The notes beneath the pieces are model-generated. The model was not told where the DNA came from. It saw only the letters and a program-made list of their open reading frames with translations, and ran no database searches. Position numbers and translations under genes: made by a program. This document shows, piece after piece, positions 37,719-45,487 of a stretch of 64,000 nt of DNA. Every line of letters starts with the position of its first letter. Within the stretch, counting starts at the first letter, position 1. The DNA is from Streptomyces griseochromogenes (lineage in GTDB: Bacteria; Actinomycetota; Actinomycetes; Streptomycetales; Streptomycetaceae): the NCBI RefSeq assembly GCF_001542625.1, contig NZ_CP016279.1, positions 9,300,001 to 9,364,000 on the forward strand, written 5' to 3'.

Positions 37719-39146
37719 ATGACCCCTGGTTCCGGACTTCAAGCAGGCCTCAAGAACCGTCACCTCTCGATGATCGCCATCGGTGGTGTGATCGGTGCCG
37801 GACTCTTCGTCGGCTCCAGCTCGGGCATCGCCACCGCGGGCCCCGGCATCCTGCTGTCCTATGCCCTCGTCGGCACCCTCGTCGTCCTCGTGATGCGGAT
37901 GCTCGGCGAGATGTCCGCCGCCAACCCGACCTCCGGCTCCTTCTCCGCGCACGCCGACCGTGCCCTCGGCCGCTGGGCCGGGTTCTCCATCGGCTGGCTG
38001 TACTGGTTCTTCTGGGTCGTCGTGCTCGCCGTCGAGGCGACCGCAGGCGCCAAGATCCTGGCAGGCTGGATACCCGACGTCCCGCAGTGGGGCTGGGCCC
38101 TGATCGTGATGGCCGTCCTGACCGCGACCAACCTGGTCTCGGTCGGCTCCTACGGCGAGTTCGAGTTCTGGTTCGCCGGCATCAAGGTCGTGGCGATCGG
38201 CGCGTTCATCGTCGTCGGCCTGCTGGCCATCTTCGGCGTCCTGCCGGGCGTGCACGCCGACAAGGCGACCTTCTCCAACCTGACCTCCCACGGCGGCTTC
38301 CTGCCCAACGGCCCCGGCGCGATCCTCACCGGTGTGCTGCTGGTCGTCTTCTCCTTCATGGGCAGCGAGATCGCGACCCTCGCGGCCGGCGAGTCGGAGG
38401 ACCCGCAGCGCGCGGTCACCAAGTCGACCAACAGCATCATCTGGCGTATCGGCGTCTTCTACCTGGGCTCGATCCTGGTCGTCGTCGCCCTGCTGCCGTG
38501 GAACGACCCCGCGATCAAGGACAAGGGCTCCTACGTCGCCGCCCTGGACTCCCTCGGCATCGCGCACGCCGGTGAGATCATGAACTTCATCGTGCTCACC
38601 TCGGTGCTGTCCTGCCTCAACTCGGGTCTGTACACGGCCTCCCGCATGGCCTTCTCGCTGGGCCAGCGCGGCGACGCCCCGAAGGCGTTCGCCCGCACCA
38701 CCTCCCGGGGCGTGCCGATGACGGCCATCCTCGCGTCCGTCGTCTTCGGCTTCGTGGCGGTCTTCTTCAACTACGAGTACCCGAAGACGATCTTCCTCTT
38801 CCTCGTCAACTCCTCCGGCGCGGTCGCCCTGTTCGTGTGGCTGGCCATCTGCTTCTCGCAGCTGCGCATGCGGAAGATCATCCAGCGTGAGGCGCCGGAG
38901 AAGCTCGTCGTGAAGATGTGGCTGTACCCGTACCTGACCTGGGCGACGGCCGGTCTGATCGTGTTCGTCCTCGGCTACATGCTGACCGACACCGAGGGCG
39001 AGAGCAGCGGTCGTACGACCGTGCTGCTGTCCTTGCTGGTCGCGGCGGTCGTGCTGGTGATCGCCTTCGTGAAGGAGAAGGTGACGGCGGGCCGCGCGAG
39101 CGAGGCGCCCGCGGTCGAGGTGAACGACAAGGTCCCCACGGCCTGA
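37719..39146 (+). CDS. Amino acid permease (APC family)
   Basis: 475 residues with 12 membrane helices. The first helix carries the family signature HLSMIAIGGVIGAGLFVGSS, with the unwound glycine motif used for amino acid binding. It probably imports GABA, proline or an aromatic/basic amino acid with protons; the substrate cannot be decided from sequence alone. It is closely related to the second permease in this window (49524-50903). ATG 37719 has AAAGGAA upstream. Transcription probably stops at the hairpin embedded in the end of the convergent kinase gene (39186-39218). Confidence 0.92.
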   Translation: MTPGSGLQAGLKNRHLSMIAIGGVIGAGLFVGSSSGIATAGPGILLSYALVGTLVVLVMRMLGEMSAANPTSGSFSAHADRALGRWAGFSIGWLYWFFWVVVLAVEATAGAKILAGWIPDVPQWGWALIVMAVLTATNLVSVGSYGEFEFWFAGIKVVAIGAFIVVGLLAIFGVLPGVHADKATFSNLTSHGGFLPNGPGAILTGVLLVVFSFMGSEIATLAAGESEDPQRAVTKSTNSIIWRIGVFYLGSILVVVALLPWNDPAIKDKGSYVAALDSLGIAHAGEIMNFIVLTSVLSCLNSGLYTASRMAFSLGQRGDAPKAFARTTSRGVPMTAILASVVFGFVAVFFNYEYPKTIFLFLVNSSGAVALFVWLAICFSQLRMRKIIQREAPEKLVVKMWLYPYLTWATAGLIVFVLGYMLTDTEGESSGRTTVLLSLLVAAVVLVIAFVKEKVTAGRASEAPAVEVNDKVPTA

Positions 39147-39183
39147 CCCGACCGCCTCTTCCCTCTTCTTCGACTCGCACGAC

Positions 39184-41082
39184 TCACAGCACGGTGAAGG
39201 TCTCCTTCACCGTGCTGTACGTCTTCAGGGCCCGCGGTTCGATGTCCGGCTGGTACCAGGTGTTGATCTGGTACGACGTCCCGTCCGCGTCGAAGCCGAG
39301 CAGGCGGGCGTGCCAAGGGGTGCCCTTGAGGCCGAAGGTGTATTCCCAGACGACCGCGGGGTGCCCCTGGAAGGTGGTCCGCGCCAGCCGGATCTTGACG
39401 TAGTCCCGGCCCCGGCGGGCGTCCTGTTCCGAGTGCCGCCAGGTCTCCATGAGGTCGCCCCGGGCCAGCGAGGACTTGCCCACGAGTTCCTGGCGGCCGT
39501 CGGGTGAGGTGTAGTGGACCTCGGCGGCGGTCTTCACGTCCCGCCGCCACCCCTGCGGCGGCGTCCACGCGAACCCGCCCGCCTCCGTCCGCGCGCCCGC
39601 CGGCGGGGTGTGCGGCCGGGCGGTGCCGTCCACGGTCGGGGAGGCGGCCGCGGGAGAGGAAGCGGTGACGCTGCCGGTTCCGGTGCGGGCACCCTCCCGC
39701 CCGCCGCCTCCGCCCGAGGTGGTGACGAGTACGGCGGCCACGACGGCGACGGCGACGACTCCGAGCGCGGCCGGCAGCACGGTGCGGCGGGGGCCGCCGG
39801 AGGACACGGGACGGACCGTGCCGGTCGAGGTGACCGCATGCCGCCGGGTCACCGCTCCGGCACGCGCGAGGGAGACCCCGGTCGGATGCGACGCGTCTCC
39901 CCCGGCCGCCCCGGCTGCGGCACCGTCCCCCGTCGAGCCCCCGAAGCACACGCCGTCCCCGGCGCTCAGGGCGAGGGCGGGCCGGTCACCGCCGGGGAAG
40001 GGGCCGCCCTCGCCACGGACAGGACCGTCACCGCCGGAAGCAGGGCGTCCACCGGCAAGGGCAGGCCCGGCGCGACCGGCCGACCCGGACCCCACCGGCC
40101 CGGCCTCCGTCGAAGCGGCGCGCGCCTGTTCGGCTTCCGGCGTCCCGGGGCCCGCCGCACCGCCACCACTCGGCTCCGCGCTCGTCGCCTCCCCGCTCAG
40201 GACCGTCGGTGTGGGCGGCGGATGCGCCACCTGCCGCAGGGCCCGTTCCACCTCCGTCAGGGCGGGGCGGGACGACGGGTCCTTCGTCAGCAGGGCGGTG
40301 AGGACGGCATGCAACGGGCCGGACGTCGGCGGGAGTTCGGGGTTCTCGTAGAGGACGGCGTGCAGGGTCGCCAGGGTGGTGTCGCGGGTGAAAGGGGAGC
40401 GGCCGGCCAGCGCCGCGCAGAGGGTGGCGCCGAGTGACCACAGGTCGGACGGCGGACCCTGGCGGCGGCCGGAGACGCGCTCGGGCGCCATGTAGTCGGG
40501 GGAGCCGACGAGCATGCCGACCATGGTGAGGGCCGTGGCGTCCTGGATCGCGGCGATGCCGAAGTCCGTGAGGACCACCCGGCCCGTGCCGCCCGCCCCA
40601 TCCTCGACCAGGACGTTGCCCGGTTTGATGTCCCGGTGCAGCACACCCACGGCGTGCACCTGGCCGAGGGCCGCCGCCAGGCCCAGTCCGATGCGCGCGG
40701 TCTCCCGCGGGCTCAGCGGCCCCTCCTCCGTCATCATCCGCTCCAGGGAGCGCCCGGGCACCAGCTCCATGACGATCCAGAGGCGTTCGCCCTCGTCCAC
40801 CACGTCGTAGACGCGCACGACGTTGGGGTGGTCGATCCTCGCGGTCGCCCGGCCCTCGCGCAGGGTGCGTTCCCGGCGGGTGCGGATGTCCTCCGCGTCC
40901 GATCCGTCTATGCGGATTTCCTTCACCGCGACCAGCCGGTCGAGTATTTCGTCGACGGCCCGCCACACCCGTCCCATTCCTCCCTGCCCGATGCTTTCGA
41001 CCAGCCGATAGCGCGCGTTCACCAGCAGCCCCGGAATCCCGCCGGTCCCCGCTTCTCCCGCTTCCCCCATATTTCCCGGCAA
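39184..41082 (-). CDS. Transmembrane Ser/Thr protein kinase
   Basis: 632 residues. Kinase domain (about 24-290) with GQGGMG (32-37), Lys54, HRD (149-151, HRDIKPGN) and DFG (173-175), an intact active enzyme of the PknB type. A long Gly/Ala/Pro/Ser-rich linker (about 290-420), one membrane helix (around 440-460), and an outside domain of about 150 residues ending STVKETFTVL follow. The last codons encode a perfect 15-bp inverted repeat. No PASTA or propeller repeats are seen, so the ligand is unknown. Divergent from the LPXTG protein. Confidence 0.92.
   Translation of the reverse strand: MPGNMGEAGEAGTGGIPGLLVNARYRLVESIGQGGMGRVWRAVDEILDRLVAVKEIRIDGSDAEDIRTRRERTLREGRATARIDHPNVVRVYDVVDEGERLWIVMELVPGRSLERMMTEEGPLSPRETARIGLGLAAALGQVHAVGVLHRDIKPGNVLVEDGAGGTGRVVLTDFGIAAIQDATALTMVGMLVGSPDYMAPERVSGRRQGPPSDLWSLGATLCAALAGRSPFTRDTTLATLHAVLYENPELPPTSGPLHAVLTALLTKDPSSRPALTEVERALRQVAHPPPTPTVLSGEATSAEPSGGGAAGPGTPEAEQARAASTEAGPVGSGSAGRAGPALAGGRPASGGDGPVRGEGGPFPGGDRPALALSAGDGVCFGGSTGDGAAAGAAGGDASHPTGVSLARAGAVTRRHAVTSTGTVRPVSSGGPRRTVLPAALGVVAVAVVAAVLVTTSGGGGGREGARTGTGSVTASSPAAASPTVDGTARPHTPPAGARTEAGGFAWTPPQGWRRDVKTAAEVHYTSPDGRQELVGKSSLARGDLMETWRHSEQDARRGRDYVKIRLARTTFQGHPAVVWEYTFGLKGTPWHARLLGFDADGTSYQINTWYQPDIEPRALKTYSTVKETFTVL
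39186..39218. terminator. 15-bp hairpin overlapping the kinase stop codon
   Basis: ACAGCACGGTGAAGG (39186-39200) pairs perfectly with CCTTCACCGTGCTGT (39204-39218) around a 3-nt TCT loop. Position 39186 is the first base of the kinase stop codon when read on the minus strand, and the rest is coding. On the + strand it starts 40 nt after the permease stop, so it can terminate that transcript. Confidence 0.75.
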
Positions 41083-41229
41083 TGCGTGGCACCCCCCTCA
41101 ACGACCGCCTCTGCTGAAACACAACGGTCACACTTCAGGCCGTACCAGCATAGTGCGGGGAAATCTTGTGGTACCTCTTCAAGTACTGCGGATTCAGGCG
41201 CAGTCCAGGGGGTTGCAAGGGGGGCGAAC

Positions 41230-41943
41230 ATGAGTTCTCGTCATAGGGTGGGCATCGCTGGATCGCTGGTCACGGCATCTTTCTCGGCCGTGTTGATCCT
41301 TTCCTGCCCGGCCGTGGCCGATGACCAGGGACCGGGAAGCGACAAGGGGGGAAAGGCGGTCGACCAGGCACCGGCGGGTGTACAGCTGCGCACTCTGCTG
41401 CCGGAGAAGATCTCGGTCGACAACAGTTCGAAGAAAACGGCGCTCACCGCCACCGTGAAGAACGAGGGAACCAAGGACAGCGGCGACATACGGCTTTTGG
41501 TGGTCGGATTCGACGCGTTGCGGATCACGAGCGTTCAGGGCTGCTCGGCGATCACCGAAAAGGACCTGCCGAAAGGTTCGAACAGCGGCTTCGGCTGCCC
41601 GGTCGGTTCGCTCGGGGCCGGGCAGTCCAAGTCGTACGCGGTGCAGGCCACGTACGACCTGAGCAAGGCCGGGAAGATCTGTCTGCCGGTGCAGACCGCG
41701 GACGGGAAGAAGACCTACTGGCAGCAGGGCCCGGTGCCCTTCGGCACGGTCAACCCGTCCCCGAACGCTCCGGCCACCCCGCTGCTGCTCGGCACCGACA
41801 ACAAGCCGGTCGCGCCGGGCGGCGACGAGCTGCCGAAGACCGGCGTGGGGCGTGACGTACTGCCCCTGGGGGCCGCGGGCGCCGCCCTGATCGCGGTGGG
41901 CGCGGCCGGAGTGTGGTGGTCGCAGCGGCGCCGGGAGGTGTGA
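41230..41943 (+). CDS. Secreted LPXTG-anchored surface protein
   Basis: 237 residues. A signal peptide (about 1-30, ending CPAVADDQ) is followed by a beta-rich domain with two Cys (GCSAI and GFGCPVG) resembling an immunoglobulin-like or alternate-frame adhesin fold. The C-terminus is a full sorting signal: LPKTG, a hydrophobic helix (VLPLGAAGAALIAVGAAGVWW) and a basic tail RRREV. A sortase should anchor it to peptidoglycan. Most Streptomyces class E substrates have LAxTG, so LPKTG may use another sortase; none is in the window. ATG 41230 follows a G-rich ribosome site. Confidence 0.87.
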   Translation: MSSRHRVGIAGSLVTASFSAVLILSCPAVADDQGPGSDKGGKAVDQAPAGVQLRTLLPEKISVDNSSKKTALTATVKNEGTKDSGDIRLLVVGFDALRITSVQGCSAITEKDLPKGSNSGFGCPVGSLGAGQSKSYAVQATYDLSKAGKICLPVQTADGKKTYWQQGPVPFGTVNPSPNAPATPLLLGTDNKPVAPGGDELPKTGVGRDVLPLGAAGAALIAVGAAGVWWSQRRREV

Positions 41944-41948
41944 CAGGA

Positions 41949-41999
41949 CGCGACAGAGGCCCGCCGGGCCCAAGGAGCGCCCGGCGGGCCTCTGTCGCG
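41949..41999. terminator. Strong bidirectional terminator (21-bp stem)
   Basis: Arms 41949-41969 and 41979-41999 are perfectly complementary over 21 bp with a 9-nt loop. It lies between the convergent LPXTG protein gene (stop 41943) and bioY (stop 42013). Confidence 0.92.
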
Positions 42000-42012
42000 A
42001 GAACGTACGTCG

Positions 42013-42594
42013 TCAGCGCTTGTTGACGAACTTCCAGGCGGTGGGCAGCAGGCCCATCGCCAGGGCGGCCTTCAGGGCGTCGCCGATGAGGAACGGGGTG
42101 AGGCCGTTCGCGATCGCCTGGGACGCGGACATGTGGGCGGCCAGGGCCAGGTAGGGCACGCCGACGGCGTAGATGACGGCCTCGCCGAGGATCATCGTGC
42201 CCGCCATGCGCGGCACGGAGCGGTCGGCACCGCGGCGGGCCAGCGCGCCGACGGCCGCGGAGGCGAGCAGCATGCCGAGGATGTAGCCGAAGGAGACGGC
42301 ACCGGCGCCGGAGGTGCCGTCCGCGAACCAGGGCAGGCCGGCCACGCCGGCGAGCGCGTACAGGGCGAGGGAGAGGAAGCCGCGGCGGGCGCCGAGCGCG
42401 GTGCCGACGAGCAGCGCGGCGAAGGTCTGGCCGGTCACCGGCACCGGGGAGCCGGGCACCGGGACCGCCAGCTGGGCCGCGAGACCGGTGAGCGCGGCAC
42501 CGCCGAGCACGAGGGCGGCGTCGCGCACGCGGGACGCGGGAAGCAGGTCGGCGAGGACTGCGCCGGGGCGAGCGGCGACGGTGGCGGTGCTCAT
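42013..42594 (-). CDS. bioY: Biotin transporter substrate-binding component BioY
   Basis: 193 residues with about six membrane helices; the N-terminal region through VPGSPVPVTGQTFAALLVG and the GAxxG helices are typical of BioY. It captures biotin as the S component of an ECF transporter. No bioM or bioN is adjacent, so it works alone or with shared energising subunits. The gene is monocistronic, divergent from the sulfur locus, and no clear biotin operator was recognised. Confidence 0.9.
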   Translation of the reverse strand: MSTATVAARPGAVLADLLPASRVRDAALVLGGAALTGLAAQLAVPVPGSPVPVTGQTFAALLVGTALGARRGFLSLALYALAGVAGLPWFADGTSGAGAVSFGYILGMLLASAAVGALARRGADRSVPRMAGTMILGEAVIYAVGVPYLALAAHMSASQAIANGLTPFLIGDALKAALAMGLLPTAWKFVNKR

Positions 42595-42871
42595 GAGGAC
42601 TCCGCGGTTGATGGGGCACGAGGGGACACCGTGACGCTATCCCGGGGCCCGCGTGGCGATCACCGTCAGCGCTCGACAAAGGCGGGAACGGGCCCTTGGT
42701 GGACTCCGTACAAAGGATGCTGGTTACACCCGGTACGGCGTGACACCGGTCACTGAGGTGGGGTGGTCCGCGGTACGCGGGGCGGGACCGGCTCGTCTGT
42801 AGGGTTCGGCCAAAGGCCGGGGGGCCGTCTCGCCCGTCGGTCGCCGTCTGGGCACCGCGGGGGTGTTTTGC

Positions 42872-42877
42872 TAGCTT
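42872..42877 (+). promoter_or_regulatory. -10 element of a leaderless leader ORF
   Basis: TAGCTT with TG two bases upstream (extended -10), ending 7 nt before the ATG at 42885. The mRNA would start at or next to that ATG. The -35 region (around 42848) is weak. Confidence 0.5.
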
Positions 42878-42884
42878 CGAACGC

Positions 42885-42971
42885 ATGGTTGCCCAGGCCC
42901 GGTACTTCACGTCGCGTCGCTATGTCGACCTGCGACGCCAGGGCACGGCCACCTGTCGCCGTCCGAGGTAG
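42885..42971 (+). CDS. Sulfur-type leader peptide (RRYVDL motif)
   Basis: 28 codons, translating to MVAQARYFTSRRYVDLRRQG plus TATCRRPR. The SRR[H/Y]VDLxR core and a Cys near the end match the short putative leader peptides often found before sulfur-metabolism genes in Streptomyces. No ribosome site is present, but a -10 hexamer lies 7 nt upstream, implying leaderless translation. A 7-bp GC hairpin (42973-42990) begins 2 nt after the stop, so ribosome position could control read-through into the ROK gene. The motif is seen directly; the attenuation role is inferred. Confidence 0.75.
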   Translation: MVAQARYFTSRRYVDLRRQGTATCRRPR

Positions 42972-42972
42972 G

Positions 42973-42990
42973 GGCGCGCTCCGGCGCGCC
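42973..42990 (+). promoter_or_regulatory. Attenuator-like hairpin after the RRYVDL leader
   Basis: GGCGCGC (42973-42979), loop TCCG, GCGCGCC (42984-42990), directly after the leader stop. It has no T-run. It probably affects transcription or translation of the downstream ROK gene. Confidence 0.5.
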
Positions 42991-43037
42991 TCGGCCTTCC
43001 GCGACGTGTCGGCCCCGTTTTCCGAGGACGGTCCTCC

Positions 43038-44237
43038 ATGCCCCGTACCGCGGCATCCACCCTCGTCTCCCCCGTCCCCCGCGCCGCCGAGCGCGACCGG
43101 CGGCGTACCAGCGCCAGTGTCGTGCTGCGGTCCGTGCTGGAGCACGGGCCGGTGGCGCGCAGCACCATCGCCCGGCTGACCGGCCTTTCGCCCGCGTCGG
43201 TGACGGAGCACTGTGCCCGGCTGGCCGGGCTCGGACTGATCCGTGAGGAGGCGTCACCCCGCCGTTCGAACGGGGTCGGTCGGCCGCATGTGCCGCTCGA
43301 CCTCGACGGCGAGCGTTTCGTGGTCGGCGGGGTACACGTGGCCGTGCCGTACACCACGGTCGCACTGCTCGATCTGCGCGGCCGGGTGGTGGCCGAGCGG
43401 CGGTTGGCGCACGAGCGGACCGATCCGGGCCGGGTGCTCGCCCGGGCTGCCGAGGGCCTCGCGGCACTGCTCGCGCGGGATCCGGGCCGCCGGCCGCTCG
43501 GGGTCGGGGTCGCGGTGGGCGGCTGGGTGGACCGGGAGGCGGGCACCGTCGTCGAGCACGAGCTGCTGGGCTGGCGCGAGGTGCCGGTGCGGGAGCCGCT
43601 CGGCGCCCTCACCGGGCTGCCGGTCCACGTGGACGGGCACGCGCGGGCGTTGGTCAACGGCGAGCGGCTGTTCGGGCGGGCCCGGGGCAGTCGCAGCGTG
43701 CTGCACCTGTTCGTCGGCAACGTGGTCGACGCGGCTTTCGCCACCAACGACGAGGTGCACCACGGGCCCCGCTCGCAGGCCGGGACGATCGCCCATCTTC
43801 CGGTGCCGGGCGGCACCGGGCCGTGCGACTGCGGGCGCACCGGCTGCCTCCAGGTGGAGCTGAGCGAGCGGACGCTGTGCCGACGGGCCCGGGCGGCCGG
43901 AGTGATCGACGGGGTGAACCCGATGCACGTGGTGGCCGCGGCCGCGGCCGGTGACGCGGTGGCGCGGCGGCTGCTGGTGGAGCGGGCCCGGATGACCGGA
44001 CGGGCGGCCGGACTGCTGCTGGACGTGCTCAATCCGGAGACGATCGTCGTGACCGAGGTGGGGGTCATCCACTTCGAGGACTGCCTGCACGCGCTCAGGG
44101 AAGCGGCCGGAAATCGTCGTACGGCTGCCGTACTGCCGACGAGTTTCCCGGATTCCGTACTGGCGGTGGCGGGCGGGTCGGTGGCCCTTGACGTGCTGTA
44201 CCGGGACCCACTGTGCGCGTCACCTGAGGCTATTTAA
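43038..44237 (+). CDS. ROK-family transcriptional regulator
   Basis: 399 residues. The N-terminal winged helix-turn-helix (about 25-80, VARSTIARLTGLSPASVTEHC) binds DNA. The ROK domain follows with the zinc-binding cluster CDCGRTGCLQ. The kinase-type DxGxT phosphate loop is not conserved (GGVHVAVPYTTV), so it is a regulator rather than a sugar kinase. It stands between the two leader ORFs and upstream of the organosulfur genes, so it probably controls them, although sugars are the usual ROK ligands. The ribosome region GAGGAC-G-GTCCTC (43024-43036) is itself palindromic. Confidence 0.9.
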   Translation: MPRTAASTLVSPVPRAAERDRRRTSASVVLRSVLEHGPVARSTIARLTGLSPASVTEHCARLAGLGLIREEASPRRSNGVGRPHVPLDLDGERFVVGGVHVAVPYTTVALLDLRGRVVAERRLAHERTDPGRVLARAAEGLAALLARDPGRRPLGVGVAVGGWVDREAGTVVEHELLGWREVPVREPLGALTGLPVHVDGHARALVNGERLFGRARGSRSVLHLFVGNVVDAAFATNDEVHHGPRSQAGTIAHLPVPGGTGPCDCGRTGCLQVELSERTLCRRARAAGVIDGVNPMHVVAAAAAGDAVARRLLVERARMTGRAAGLLLDVLNPETIVVTEVGVIHFEDCLHALREAAGNRRTAAVLPTSFPDSVLAVAGGSVALDVLYRDPLCASPEAI

Positions 44238-44254
44238 TTCAGAAACTCGGAATG

Positions 44255-44284
44255 TTGACAGGGGTCGCTCGTGGCCGGGAACAT
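44255..44284 (+). promoter_or_regulatory. Promoter of the Cys-rich leader and organosulfur operon
   Basis: A consensus -35 TTGACA (44255-44260), 18-nt spacer and GAACAT as -10 (44279-44284). The predicted transcription start about 7 nt later coincides with the ATG at 44292. Confidence 0.55.
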
Positions 44285-44291
44285 GCTGGTC

Positions 44292-44330
44292 ATGGACCCG
44301 CTCACGAGCTGTCGCACCTTCTGTTGCTGA
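44292..44330 (+). CDS. Leaderless cysteine-rich leader peptide
   Basis: 12 codons: MDPLTSCRTFCC then TGA (an in-frame ATG at 44283 would add MLV but falls in the predicted -10). Three of the last six codons are Cys. The position, just after a TTGACA promoter and 111 nt before the ssuA-like gene, matches the polycysteine leaderless ORFs shown in mycobacteria to act as cysteine-responsive attenuators. Hairpin CGCGC-ATGAA-GCGCG (44339-44353) follows. An alternative pairing CTCACG (44301-44306) with CGTGAG (44366-44371) overlaps the ribosome footprint at the Cys codons. Function is inferred. Confidence 0.7.
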   Translation: MDPLTSCRTFCC

Positions 44331-44338
44331 CACATTGC

Positions 44339-44353
44339 CGCGCATGAAGCGCG
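44339..44353 (+). promoter_or_regulatory. Attenuator hairpin after the Cys leader
   Basis: CGCGC, ATGAA loop, GCGCG, then TGTTT. It starts 8 nt after the leader stop. A competing upstream-downstream pairing (44301-44306 with 44366-44371) encloses it. Confidence 0.45.
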
Positions 44354-44441
44354 TGTTTCCCACTGCGTGAGTTTCTCTTCGTCCGGCCTGCCTTCCCGGA
44401 TTTCGTGCTGCCTTTTCCGTCCTTTTCCTGGGAGTTCTCCC

Positions 44442-45482
44442 ATGCACCGTCGTGCCTTTCTCACCACCATGCTCGGCGCGTCCGCCGCCGTGAGTCTCAG
44501 CGGTTGCGCCAAGGGCGATGCCTCCGCCGACACCAAGGGCGCCTCCACCAGGCCGCTCGCCGACAAGGTTCCGGCCGGCACCAGCCTGAAGATCGCCTCG
44601 TACCAGAACGTGCAGCAGCTCCAGTTCAGGCTGGCGAAGCTGCCCGCGCTCCCCTTCACCGTGTCGAGCTGGGTGAACATCGGGGCCGGACCCGATGTCA
44701 TCAACGCCTTCCGCGCCAAGTCCCTGGACCTCGCCAACAACGCGGGCATCCCGCCGATCCAGGCGCACTACCAGGGCTTCGCCGCGAAGATCGTGGCGAT
44801 CGACATCACCCGCAAACCCAACTACCTCTTCGCGACCAAGCCCGGCAGCGACATCCGTACGGTCCGGGACTTCAAGGGCAAGAAGCTCGCCTTCTCCCAG
44901 GGCCAGGCGCAGGGAGTCGTACTCCTGCGGGCGCTGAAGCAGGCGGGACTGAAGTACGACGACGTGACGCTGGTCCCGCTGACCAGCAACCAGTTCCTGA
45001 CCGCCCTGCAGTCCGGGCAGGTGGACATCGCCCCGCTCGCCAACAGCCAGGCACCGGCCTACCTCAAGCAGTACACGGGCAAGGGCGCCCGCACCATCGC
45101 CACCGACGTCGTCGACCTGCTCAATCTGCTGTGGGCGCCGCAGTCCGTGCTGAACGACCCGGCGAAGGCCGCGGCGATCGCCGCGTACATCTCGCAGTGG
45201 GCCAGGGGCCAGGTGTGGCAGTACGAGCACTCGGACGTGTGGAACGAGCAGTTCTACGTCAAGACGCAGAACCTGACCCCGGAGCAGGCCCAGGGCATCT
45301 CCAGGCTCGCCAACAAGCCGCTGTTCCCGACCGGCTGGGACGAGGCGGTCAAGTGGGAGCAGGAGACCGCCGATCTGCTCGCCGAGGGCGGCTTCGTGAA
45401 GAAGTTCGATGTCTCCTCGCTCTTCGACCACCGCTTCGAGCCGATCGCCGCGAAGGCCGTACCGGCGGAGTACCGGAGGTGA
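44442..45482 (+). CDS. ssuA: Sulfonate-type ABC transporter substrate-binding lipoprotein
   Basis: 346 residues from ATG 44442 (GGGAG 8 nt upstream). The signal sequence RRAFLTTMLGASAAVSLSGC combines a twin-arginine motif with a lipobox (LSGC), so it is probably a Tat-exported lipoprotein. The remainder is the periplasmic-binding fold of the SsuA/NrtA/TauA group. It captures an organosulfur compound for the permease and ATPase encoded next. Its stop overlaps a possible GTG of the permease gene. Confidence 0.88.
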   Translation: MHRRAFLTTMLGASAAVSLSGCAKGDASADTKGASTRPLADKVPAGTSLKIASYQNVQQLQFRLAKLPALPFTVSSWVNIGAGPDVINAFRAKSLDLANNAGIPPIQAHYQGFAAKIVAIDITRKPNYLFATKPGSDIRTVRDFKGKKLAFSQGQAQGVVLLRALKQAGLKYDDVTLVPLTSNQFLTALQSGQVDIAPLANSQAPAYLKQYTGKGARTIATDVVDLLNLLWAPQSVLNDPAKAAAIAAYISQWARGQVWQYEHSDVWNEQFYVKTQNLTPEQAQGISRLANKPLFPTGWDEAVKWEQETADLLAEGGFVKKFDVSSLFDHRFEPIAAKAVPAEYRR

Positions 45483-45487
45483 GCTCC

